Shown: one piece after another, positions 1 to 6,862 of the stretch
Layout: the number at the start of each line of letters is the position of its first letter
How positions within the stretch are numbered: position 1 is the first letter of the stretch
Made by a program: the position numbers and the translations under genes
The notes under the pieces: model-generated
What the model saw: the letters and a program-made list of their open reading frames with translations, nothing else
Told to the model about the DNA's origin: nothing
Database searches by the model: none
NCBI GenBank assembly: GCA_022402405.1
Contig: JAKRSG010000297.1
Span: 1 to 7,919, forward strand
DNA length: 7,919 nucleotides
Direction: 5' to 3'
Origin: Bacteroidia bacterium
GTDB lineage: Bacteria > Bacteroidota > Bacteroidia > UKL13-3

Positions 1-334
1 GATTCGAATGAATTTAAATTTGGTATATGGAAGCGGTTTACCATTTGGTGTTCCAGATAGAAATAGATACAACGACGTAAACAGAATGCCAAGCTATCGT
101 CGCGTAGATATCGGCTTGAACCGAGTGTTAATTTCAGAGGAAACAAAAAATAGAGATAATATTTGGAAACGTAGTTTTAAATCTGCTTGGGTGGGAATTG
201 AAATCTTTAATTTATTAGGCATAAATAATACCATAAGTTATATATGGATTGAGGATGTAAGTGCCAATAGATACGCAGTTCCTAATTATTTAACCAACAG
301 AAGAATTAATTTAAGACTCCTTCTAAAGTTCTAG
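1..334 (+). CDS. TonB-dependent receptor, C-terminal end (5' partial)
   Basis: This is the last part of an outer-membrane beta-barrel receptor that imports a substrate using energy from TonB. The reading frame is open to the left edge (from base 2), so the ATG at base 8 is an internal methionine and not the start. What is seen: alternating polar/hydrophobic strands, the segment GSGLPFGVP followed by RMPSYRRVDIG, then a strand with EIFNLLGINNTISY, then AVPNYLTNRRINLRLLLKF ending in a C-terminal phenylalanine, as required for barrel insertion by the BAM machinery. These are the usual last strands of Bacteroidota TonB receptors that carry an N-terminal carboxypeptidase-like regulatory domain; that domain and the plug lie outside the window. 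The substrate cannot be told from this piece. The ABC exporter gene begins 4 bases after the stop, so the two are probably co-transcribed. Confidence 0.88.
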   Translation, partial: IRMNLNLVYGSGLPFGVPDRNRYNDVNRMPSYRRVDIGLNRVLISEETKNRDNIWKRSFKSAWVGIEIFNLLGINNTISYIWIEDVSANRYAVPNYLTNRRINLRLLLKF

Positions 335-338
335 GTTC

Positions 339-2087
339 ATGCAAGAAAATAAAGCATCAGCATCGTTTAATTGGGGTTTGTTAGGGAAGATTTTTTCGTT
401 AGCATTGCCATATAGAACCCGATTTATAACAGCCATTATTCTTACGTTAAGCATGGCGGTGCTTGGCCCTCTTAGACCCTATCTCATTCAACATACACTA
501 GACACTTACGTGTCCAAATCTGACTCTCAAGGCCTATTAAATTTTAGCATACTTTTGTTGTTTTTACTCATACTTCAATCAGTTATACAATGGTGGAGTA
601 CCCTATTAGCTAACTTTTTGGGTCAGCAAATAATTTATGATTTACGAAATAAAGTTTACAAACATTTGCTATCTCTTCGTATGCGTTATTTCGATCAAAC
701 GCCAGTTGGTACTTTGGTTACAAGAAGTATAAGCGATATAGAAACTATTAGCGAAGTTTTTAGTGAAGGCATGATAAACATTGCAGGCGATATATTACAA
801 ATTATCGTATTGCTGGTATTGATGTTTGGAACACATGTAAAACTATCATTGGTTTGCTTGTCGGTATTACCACTATTATTCTACAGTGGATATTTGTTTA
901 AAGAAAAAATAAAAAGCAGTTTCGAGGAAGTAAGAAACCAAGTAGCAGTGCTCAACACGTTTGTACAAGAGCACTTAAGCGGAATGTCATTGGTGCAGTT
1001 ATTTAATAGAGAAGACCAAGAGTTTACCAAGTTTAAAGAGATTAATGCTAAGCACCAAGATGCTCATATCAGAAGTGTATTTTATTACTCTGTTTTCTTT
1101 CCAGTTGTAGAAGTATTATCTGCCATTTCTATTGGATTATTGGTTTGGTATGGAGCTAAAGGAGTTTTGGCGGAGGAAATATCCCTCGGAGTTTTGGTAG
1201 CTTTTATATTGTATATCAATTTATTTTTCAGACCTATCAGACAATTAGCAGATAGGTTTAATAATCTGCAAATGGGCATGATTGCCGGAGCTAGAATTTT
1301 TGAGCTCTTGGCAAACCAAGAACCAAAAGAAATAGAGGGAAAAGAGGTGCTAAAACAAACACTTGGAAAAATCGAGTTTAAAGAAGTATGCTTTTCTTAT
1401 GTTCCAGACCAACCTGTTTTAAAGAACATAAACTTTTTGGTTCAGCCCGGAAAAACCATTGCTTTGGTTGGAAAAACAGGAGCCGGAAAATCATCTATCA
1501 TTCATTTGTTAAGTAGGTTTTATGAACTTCAATCAGGAGAAATTTTACTCGATGGAACACCAATTTCTACCTATACGTTGGCCAGTTTAAGAGGCAAAAT
1601 AAGTGTGGTTATGCAAGATGTGTTTTTATTTACCGGAAGCATCATAGAAAACATTCAACTATATGATGCTAACATTAGCGAAGAACAAGTTATAAATACT
1701 GCTAAATTGTTGGGTGCACACAGCTTTATTGAGGCCATGCCCAATGGTTATCATCAGCAAATAACCGAGCGTGGCGCTAATTTATCTGTTGGTCAGAGGC
1801 AATTAATCTCCTTTGTGAGAGCCATTGTTAGCAACCCTTCTATTCTTATTTTAGATGAGGCTACTTCTAGTATAGATCACGAAACGGAAGAGATAATTCA
1901 ACATGCGATTTTAAAGATGCGCGAAGGTAGAAGCAGTATTGTGGTAGCTCATAGATTAAGCACCATTGCCAATGCAGATGAAATTTTGGTTTTAGAAAAA
2001 GGCGAAATAGTAGAACGTGGCACACACAATAGTCTATTACAAAACAGTGGCTACTACAGAAACCTATACGAAAAGCAATTTGCCTAA
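339..2087 (+). CDS. ABC exporter half-transporter (permease fused to ATPase)
   Basis: An inner-membrane ABC exporter of the MsbA/MdlAB/YheHI type, 582 residues, the normal length for a half-transporter that works as a dimer. The N-terminal half carries about six membrane helices (roughly residues 28-48, 68-92, 147-163, 167-187, 250-272, 280-297) and the RYFDQTPVG motif (116-124) typical of the family. The C-terminal ATPase is complete: A-loop Tyr354, Walker A GKTGAGKSS (378-386), Q-loop Gln426, signature LSVGQ (482-486), Walker B ILILDEA (502-508) with catalytic Glu507, and H-loop His538. The signature has Val where LSGGQ has the first Gly, a variant common in this subfamily. No residue needed for ATP hydrolysis is missing. 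The start is the first in-frame ATG after the receptor stop, 4 bases downstream, without a Shine-Dalgarno sequence. The substrate (lipid, drug or peptide) cannot be assigned; MsbA-like lipid flipping is one possibility. A single gene suggests a homodimer, unless a partner is encoded elsewhere. Confidence 0.93.
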   Translation: MQENKASASFNWGLLGKIFSLALPYRTRFITAIILTLSMAVLGPLRPYLIQHTLDTYVSKSDSQGLLNFSILLLFLLILQSVIQWWSTLLANFLGQQIIYDLRNKVYKHLLSLRMRYFDQTPVGTLVTRSISDIETISEVFSEGMINIAGDILQIIVLLVLMFGTHVKLSLVCLSVLPLLFYSGYLFKEKIKSSFEEVRNQVAVLNTFVQEHLSGMSLVQLFNREDQEFTKFKEINAKHQDAHIRSVFYYSVFFPVVEVLSAISIGLLVWYGAKGVLAEEISLGVLVAFILYINLFFRPIRQLADRFNNLQMGMIAGARIFELLANQEPKEIEGKEVLKQTLGKIEFKEVCFSYVPDQPVLKNINFLVQPGKTIALVGKTGAGKSSIIHLLSRFYELQSGEILLDGTPISTYTLASLRGKISVVMQDVFLFTGSIIENIQLYDANISEEQVINTAKLLGAHSFIEAMPNGYHQQITERGANLSVGQRQLISFVRAIVSNPSILILDEATSSIDHETEEIIQHAILKMREGRSSIVVAHRLSTIANADEILVLEKGEIVERGTHNSLLQNSGYYRNLYEKQFA

Positions 2088-2093
2088 TAGAAT

Positions 2094-2657
2094 TTATTCT
2101 ATGCTAATTTGATATTTACTCAATAAACCAGCTAAACCAGCGCTAGAAAATCTTGCTTTCTTAACCTTGTTTTGTTCTAAATCTATTTGATAGTTATACG
2201 CCGTTCGGAAATCTGTTTTTTCAAGTATGCATGAATCAAATGTTGCATTTAATAAATCACAGCCATCAAAAACAGATTCGCTTATATCGCTCTCAGTAAA
2301 ATCTACTTCTTGTAAACTAGAACTACTAAACCTTGTTTTCTTAATTTTACATTGGTAAAAAGAGCAGTGATTCAACAAACAATTCTCAAATTTCATGCTT
2401 AAGCCAATTGGATTGCATTGACTAAAATTTAAACCCAACAGTTTACAGTCTCTAAATGTGATTTCTCTCAAGGCTGTCTTTTGTAGCTTTGCCATGCTTA
2501 TATTGCAGTTAACAAACACACAATCACTAAAAATTACACCGCTTAAATCTATCGAACTAAAATCGCAATGAGTAAACTCACATTGCTCATATTCACCTGT
2601 TATAAAGGCGTTATCTTGATAATTTTTGTTCTGAAATTGTTGGTCTACAAAATACAT
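2094..2657 (-). CDS. Pentapeptide-repeat protein, Qnr-like
   Basis: A 187-residue protein with tandem five-residue repeats centred on Phe/Leu, such as CEFTHCDFSSIDLSG and SVFDGCDLLNATFDS, which fold into a right-handed quadrilateral beta-helix. The repeats run from about residue 18 to 150. They are broken once by a non-repeat stretch (CNPIGLSMKFENC), as in the two-block architecture of Qnr/MfpA proteins. A helical C-terminal cap ends in GLAGLLSKYQISIE, which in such proteins mediates dimerisation. There is no signal peptide, so it is probably cytosolic. I place the start at 2657 (MYFVDQQF). The frame is open 14 codons further, to an ATG at 2699, but that extension (MQTFYLFCYLIYPH) does not resemble family N-termini and would overlap the probable promoter. 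There are eleven cysteines, many at matching repeat positions. Function is unproven: Qnr relatives mimic DNA and protect gyrase from quinolones, but most chromosomal Bacteroidota homologues are uncharacterised. The gene converges on the ABC exporter with 6 bases between. Confidence 0.85.
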   Translation of the reverse strand: MYFVDQQFQNKNYQDNAFITGEYEQCEFTHCDFSSIDLSGVIFSDCVFVNCNISMAKLQKTALREITFRDCKLLGLNFSQCNPIGLSMKFENCLLNHCSFYQCKIKKTRFSSSSLQEVDFTESDISESVFDGCDLLNATFDSCILEKTDFRTAYNYQIDLEQNKVKKARFSSAGLAGLLSKYQISIE

Positions 2658-2676
2658 ATGAGGGTATATAAGGTAG

Positions 2677-2706
2677 CAAAATAAATAGAATGTTTGCATA
2701 CATCAA
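2677..2706 (-). promoter_or_regulatory. Possible Bacteroidota-type promoter for the pentapeptide gene
   Basis: Read on the minus strand, TTG (2706-2704) is followed after 20 bases by TATTTTG (2683-2677). This is close to the Bacteroidota sigma-ABfr pattern TTG-N19-21-TAnnTTTG, but one base short in the downstream box. Transcription would begin near 2670, giving a short leader before the start at 2657 and excluding the upstream ATG at 2699. It is a pattern match only, in an A/T-rich region. Confidence 0.3.
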
Positions 2707-2758
2707 AAAAACTTAACACAATGCCAATTTATAGCTCATGCCAGTCTTCAAAAAACCT

Positions 2759-2766
2759 TATATTCG
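2759..2766 (+). promoter_or_regulatory. Possible -7 element for fabG
   Basis: TATATTCG matches the Bacteroidota -7 consensus TAnnTTTG at all but one fixed position and lies 21 bases before the fabG ATG. No TTG is found at the expected distance upstream, so this is weak. Some promoter is expected in this stretch, because the neighbouring gene is divergent and fabG cannot be read through from the left. Confidence 0.25.
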
Positions 2767-2787
2767 CTCCCATAAAAATTTAACATT

Positions 2788-3531
2788 ATGAACTTAAACG
2801 GAAAAACAGTTCTTGTTACCGGCGCCTCTAGAGGTATTGGTAAAGGAATAGCATTAACCCTTGCCCAAGCAGGAGCTAATATTGCTTTTACATTTGTAAG
2901 CTCAGTAGAAAAAGCTAAAATTTTTGAAGATGAATTAAATGCTTTAGGTATTAAAGCCAAAGGTTACCAAAGTAATGCCGCTGCATTTGAGGAAGCAGAA
3001 AAGTTGGTAGACGAAATCATGAAAGATTTTGGTGCTTTAGATGTGCTTGTAAATAATGCTGGTATAACAAAAGATACTTTGCTAATGCGCATGAGCGAAC
3101 AGCAATGGGATGATGTATTAGATACTAATTTAAAATCGGCATTTGCCATGACAAAAGCTGCCATGAAGCCTATGATGAAAGCAAAAGCTGGTTCCATTAT
3201 CAATATAACTTCCATCGTTGGTATCACCGGAAATGCTGGTCAGGCCAACTACGCCGCCTCTAAAGCAGGTATGATTGGTTTAACCAAATCAGTTGCTAAA
3301 GAATTAGGTTCAAGAAATATTAGATGTAATGCCATTGCACCTGGTTTTATTGAAACAGAAATGACCGAAAGTTTAAGCGAAGAAGTAAGAGCAGAATGGG
3401 TTAAAGGCATTCCTTTAAAGCGCGGTGGTAAACCTGAAGATGTAGCTAATTGTGTATTGTTTTTAGCAAGCGATGCCTCTTCATATATCAGCGGACAAAC
3501 CATTAACGTTTGCGGTGGTATGGTAATGTAA
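2788..3531 (+). CDS. fabG: 3-oxoacyl-[acyl-carrier-protein] reductase FabG
   Basis: Cytosolic short-chain dehydrogenase that reduces 3-oxoacyl-ACP to (R)-3-hydroxyacyl-ACP with NADPH, the first reduction in each cycle of type II fatty-acid elongation. It has 247 residues, the standard FabG length. Visible motifs: nucleotide-binding TGASRGIGKG (11-20) with Arg15 positioned for NADPH, NNAG (89-92), catalytic Asn114, Ser142, Tyr155 and Lys159 (in YAASK), and the PG turn (185-186) before the substrate loop. The ITKDTLLMRM segment after NNAG and the SGQTINVCGGMVM C-terminus are characteristic of true FabG rather than general short-chain dehydrogenases. The start ATG follows an A/T-rich leader (AAAAATTTAACATT) without a Shine-Dalgarno sequence, normal for Bacteroidota. 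The VWA gene follows 12 bases after the stop, so they probably share a transcript. No other fatty-acid synthesis gene is nearby. A second FabG-like paralogue elsewhere in the genome cannot be excluded. Confidence 0.95.
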   Translation: MNLNGKTVLVTGASRGIGKGIALTLAQAGANIAFTFVSSVEKAKIFEDELNALGIKAKGYQSNAAAFEEAEKLVDEIMKDFGALDVLVNNAGITKDTLLMRMSEQQWDDVLDTNLKSAFAMTKAAMKPMMKAKAGSIINITSIVGITGNAGQANYAASKAGMIGLTKSVAKELGSRNIRCNAIAPGFIETEMTESLSEEVRAEWVKGIPLKRGGKPEDVANCVLFLASDASSYISGQTINVCGGMVM

Positions 3532-3543
3532 AACTAATTAAGA

Positions 3544-5625
3544 ATGCTTTTTAATTCCCAGTTTCCTGTAGTATATTTTTTTCTAAGCCTGCTGTTAGCA
3601 AGCTTTTTCAGCTTCGTATTGTATAAAAGCAATCCCTTAAAGCTAGAAAAAAAATGGATGGAATGGGGCGTTATGAGCATACGTTGGTTCAGCCTATTTA
3701 TTATTTGTTTCTTATTAATAGAACCTATGGTAAAATGGCTGAACCAACATAAAGAAAAGCCTTTAGTGGTGTTGGCTGTTGATAATAGTGAGTCGATGTT
3801 AGCCGGAGATAAAAGCAATTATTTGAAAACTGAATTTGCTGCTCAACTCCAAAATTTGAAAGAAGAATTATCGGATAAATTTAAAATTGCAACCTTTACT
3901 TTGGGTAGCCAAACCAAGATTTCTGATAGTCTCTCTTTCCAAGAAAAACAGAGTAAACTATCAGAAGGCCTCACAGAAATTGAAAACTATACTTACCAAC
4001 AAAATCATGCTGCAACCATCTTATTTAGCGATGGTATGTACAACGAAGGTAGCAATCCAATTTATACTATAAGTAGAACAAGCGCTCCTATTTATACCGT
4101 TGGCTTTGGCGATAGCACACAAAGAAAAGATGCGCTTATTAAAAAAGTACTAGCCCCTCAACAAGTATTTGCAGATAATAGCTTCGAAATTGCCATCGAC
4201 CTTCAAGCGTATTTCTGCTCGCAAGAAACGCTAAAAATAGAGCTAAAAGAAAATGGTAAGCTGCTCTATAGCGGACAAGAAAAAGCTATCGGATCAAAAT
4301 TTTTCAAGCAACATAAAATTTCCCTAAACAAAGCCAGTGAAGGAATTCACACATACGAAATAAGCATCTCACCTCTAAGCAACGAAGCCTCGTATGCTAA
4401 TAATAAAGTTAGCGTTCAAATAAACAGCCTCCGAAATAAACAAAAGATTTTATTACTTTACCTAACCCCACACCCAGATATTGGAGCTATACAAAGAACC
4501 ATAAATCAGCAAAATAATTACCAAGTAGAAGTACTTTCACATTCAGAATTTAAACTAGATAAATTGGGAGAAACCGGACTAGTAATATTGCACCAATTAC
4601 CCGGAAATAAAGGCGAAGGCGTTCAGCTTATCAATCAGTTTAAAGAAAAGAATGTGCCTTTGTTTTATATTTTGGGTAAGCAAACTGGAATTTCGTTTTT
4701 TAACCAAGTTAGCAAACAAAGATTAAGTGCCACCGCCCAAAATCAGAACGAAGCACAAGCATGGGTGAATAGCCAATTTAACTTGTTTCAACTTGATGAA
4801 AACATGGCTGAGGCACTCACTAAGTTTAACCCACTATACACTACTTATGGTAATTACCAGCTAAGTATAGATGCTCAAGTATTGCTGAACCAACAAATAG
4901 GCTTTGTAAAAACCAATATCCCACTTTTGGCATTTAGTAATCAGTCGGGAGCCAACCAAGCCTTTCTGTTTGGAGAAGGAATATGGCGCTGGTTTCTTCA
5001 AGATTACCTTATTCATAACAATCAAGAAATTAGCGGAGGCCTGCTAAACAAGATTATTCAGTGGACACTTGGCAAGAACGATAGAAGCAAGTTTAGGGTT
5101 GAACCAAGTAAAAAGATTTTCGATGAAAATGAATCTGTAAATTTTGAAGCAGTATTATTTAACGACCTCTACGAAAAAATAAATACTCCTGATATAAGCC
5201 TACAATTAAGCAATGAAAGCGGAAAAGTTTACCCTTATCAATTCTCTAAAAATAACGATGCCTATCAGTTAGAACTGGGTAATTTAAGTCCAGGGAAATA
5301 CACATACACTGCTGCTGTTAATGGAGGCAACTATCCGATAAAAAAAGGCAGTATAACCGTAAAATCGCTTCAAATAGAGGCCTTGCAAACACAGGCTAAT
5401 TTTCCGCTTTTACGCTCTATTTCTAATGAAACAAATGCAAAATTTTACTTCCCAACAGAACTTAAACAACTCAAAGAAGAATTGTTAAAACAAGATAATT
5501 TTAAAACGATTATTCACGAACAAGAAGAACTCGTCTCTCTTATCCAGTACAAAATTCTGTTCTTCTTAATCGTTTTACTCTTAAGTTTAGAGTGGTTTAT
5601 CAGGAAATGGCAAGGAATGATTTAA
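3544..5625 (+). CDS. Membrane-anchored VWA-domain protein
   Basis: A 693-residue protein of unknown role. Two N-terminal membrane helices (about 8-27 and 42-62) are followed by a von Willebrand factor A domain (about 73-200) with the metal-binding motif DNSES (80-84, matching DxSxS) and a second acidic site in ILFSDGMYNEG (Asp163). The usual MIDAS threonine appears to be replaced by Ser137 in EKQSKLSEGL. Next comes a beta-rich, Ig/CARDB-like stretch (about 206-295), an alpha/beta region resembling a glutamine-amidotransferase-like fold (about 299-380, starting KILLLYLTPHPD), a second beta-sandwich-like region (about 517-608), and a final membrane helix (about 669-685) with a short basic tail. 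Both termini would be cytoplasmic or near it if there are three helices, with the VWA domain and most of the protein periplasmic; this topology is inferred. The architecture recalls BatA/BatB-type and 'glutamine amidotransferase-VWA' membrane proteins of Bacteroidota. Binding partner unknown. It lies 12 bases behind fabG and ends in a 4-base overlap with the convergent glycosyltransferase gene. Confidence 0.85.
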   Translation: MLFNSQFPVVYFFLSLLLASFFSFVLYKSNPLKLEKKWMEWGVMSIRWFSLFIICFLLIEPMVKWLNQHKEKPLVVLAVDNSESMLAGDKSNYLKTEFAAQLQNLKEELSDKFKIATFTLGSQTKISDSLSFQEKQSKLSEGLTEIENYTYQQNHAATILFSDGMYNEGSNPIYTISRTSAPIYTVGFGDSTQRKDALIKKVLAPQQVFADNSFEIAIDLQAYFCSQETLKIELKENGKLLYSGQEKAIGSKFFKQHKISLNKASEGIHTYEISISPLSNEASYANNKVSVQINSLRNKQKILLLYLTPHPDIGAIQRTINQQNNYQVEVLSHSEFKLDKLGETGLVILHQLPGNKGEGVQLINQFKEKNVPLFYILGKQTGISFFNQVSKQRLSATAQNQNEAQAWVNSQFNLFQLDENMAEALTKFNPLYTTYGNYQLSIDAQVLLNQQIGFVKTNIPLLAFSNQSGANQAFLFGEGIWRWFLQDYLIHNNQEISGGLLNKIIQWTLGKNDRSKFRVEPSKKIFDENESVNFEAVLFNDLYEKINTPDISLQLSNESGKVYPYQFSKNNDAYQLELGNLSPGKYTYTAAVNGGNYPIKKGSITVKSLQIEALQTQANFPLLRSISNETNAKFYFPTELKQLKEELLKQDNFKTIIHEQEELVSLIQYKILFFLIVLLLSLEWFIRKWQGMI

Positions 5626-6857
5626 GACCTATTTTGCACAAAATCTTCAATCAAACTTTCTAATTTTTCTACGCGAGCTCTCCACGAATTTTCATAAGCA
5701 TGCCTCATTCGTTGCTCCAATTTTATAGCGGGATTTTCTTTTAAAGCTAGCTCCAATAAATCTACAAACTGCTCATCGGTATCAGCTAAATATATTACTT
5801 CCTTAAAGCTTGAAATATCATTACTAAAATTGGTAGACACAGTAGGAATGCCCGCTGCCAAATATTCGTTTATTTTTAAGGGATAAATACCTTTCGTTAA
5901 TTCATTGCAGGCATAGGGTATAATGGCTGCTTTTGCATGACATAAATAAGCAGGTAGTTCTTCAATTAATTTGGCTCCTAAAAAATGGAGATTAGCAATA
6001 AGGTTCAGCCCGTATTTTTCTAAATCTTCTTTTACATATGTACCCACAAATACTATTTCGTATGCATCAAATTTTTGAGTTATGGCTTTAACCAACTGGT
6101 GATTTAATCTTAAATCGCTGTAATGGCCGGTATAAATGATAATGGGCTTTGTAAATTTTTGTAAATCTGCTGGCCTTGGAAAATCACTCATATGAGCTCT
6201 TTCAAAGGTATCGTAATCGGCTGCATTAGCCAATAAATGCACCTCTCTCCCACTATCTTGTTGGTGCCTAGCACATAATTGAGTAGAAGTTCCAATGGCT
6301 AAATCGCAGGCTTTTACAGCCAATGCTTCGGCCGCAATACCATGGCGGGCAATGTAGGGTTCCTGACTAATCTCGTCTAAAGATTGGTATATATTAGCCA
6401 ATGGCTGAACCGACACAGACGCAGGAATGGTTGGCAACAACACCGGATGAAAAGAGTTAAAATAAATATACCGTTCTACCTTAAAATCGCGAATAACACG
6501 CTCAACAGCCTTTTTTAAAATCCAATTATTGAATGAATTGAGCCATTGATACAATTTTCCCTCGGGCAAAAAATTGAGTGGTAAAGACATGTACGGAGTA
6601 ACCTGAATAACCTCAACTTTGCCAAGCATAAATTTTTTATAGGGATTAAGCCCAAACAAAACAGCCTTTTTTCTATCTTGAAATTGTGGGTAATTCCAAT
6701 CGCTTTTTACATCTTTAATACTAAATGGCCTATCAAAATAAAACACCCTTCTTGTTTTAGCCCATTCTTTAGACCAAGCAACCGATACAGATGATAAAGT
6801 ATAATCTGAACGGGTAAGTCCAAACATAAAAACATCATAAGGCAAGACTGTTTTCAT
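5622..6857 (-). CDS. GT-B glycosyltransferase (GT4-like), complete copy
   Basis: A 411-residue GT-B-fold glycosyltransferase, probably cytosolic and peripheral to the inner membrane, transferring a sugar from a nucleotide donor during synthesis of a surface polysaccharide or glycoconjugate. The N-terminal acceptor domain opens with DVFMFGLTRSDY (8-19) and includes SLPLNFLPEG (91-100) and HPVLLPT (137-143). The C-terminal donor domain holds the loop IYTGHYSDLR (241-250) and the conserved block IIPYACNEL (312-320) to YPLKINEYLAAGIPTVST (325-342), where Glu331 corresponds to the donor-binding glutamate of GT4 enzymes. The first glutamate of a strict E-x7-E pair is absent (Gly323), as in many TuaH-like members. 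There is no signal peptide or membrane helix. The ATG at 6857 is chosen because it is the first in frame and lies 5 bases after the stop of the paralogous upstream gene, with which it is surely co-transcribed. Donor and acceptor sugars cannot be deduced. Confidence 0.88.
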   Translation of the reverse strand: MKTVLPYDVFMFGLTRSDYTLSSVSVAWSKEWAKTRRVFYFDRPFSIKDVKSDWNYPQFQDRKKAVLFGLNPYKKFMLGKVEVIQVTPYMSLPLNFLPEGKLYQWLNSFNNWILKKAVERVIRDFKVERYIYFNSFHPVLLPTIPASVSVQPLANIYQSLDEISQEPYIARHGIAAEALAVKACDLAIGTSTQLCARHQQDSGREVHLLANAADYDTFERAHMSDFPRPADLQKFTKPIIIYTGHYSDLRLNHQLVKAITQKFDAYEIVFVGTYVKEDLEKYGLNLIANLHFLGAKLIEELPAYLCHAKAAIIPYACNELTKGIYPLKINEYLAAGIPTVSTNFSNDISSFKEVIYLADTDEQFVDLLELALKENPAIKLEQRMRHAYENSWRARVEKLESLIEDFVQNRS

Positions 6858-6862
6858 AACTT

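Noticed and set aside
1085..1279. Short antisense open frame inside the ABC transporter membrane domain.
   Set aside because: Complement of conserved transmembrane-helix coding sequence; no sign of an independent gene.
1782..1796. ABC signature LSVGQ instead of LSGGQ as a sign of an inactive or unusual ATPase.
   Set aside because: This variant is frequent in exporter half-transporters of this subfamily, and all catalytic residues, including Glu507 and His538, are present.
2087..2102. Perfect palindrome ATAGAAT-TT-ATTCTAT across the junction of the ABC and pentapeptide genes, a possible bidirectional terminator.
   Set aside because: Only two G/C pairs' worth of stability, no T-tract, and most of it is the coding end of the minus-strand gene; short A/T palindromes are expected by chance at this base composition.
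2748..2960. Minus-strand open frame covering the start of fabG and part of the intergenic region.
   Set aside because: Mostly the complement of the fabG nucleotide-binding region, no recognisable protein, and it would occupy the region needed for the fabG promoter.
2964..3503. Open antisense stretches across fabG (2964-3227 and 3249-3503, minus).
   Set aside because: They lie wholly inside a confident fabG gene, and their translations show no recognisable family or domain; they arise from the codon pattern of the real gene.
3534..4072. Antisense frame 3534-3818 and plus-strand alternative frame 3887-4072 within the VWA gene.
   Set aside because: Both overlap the well-supported membrane and VWA-domain coding region and encode nothing recognisable.
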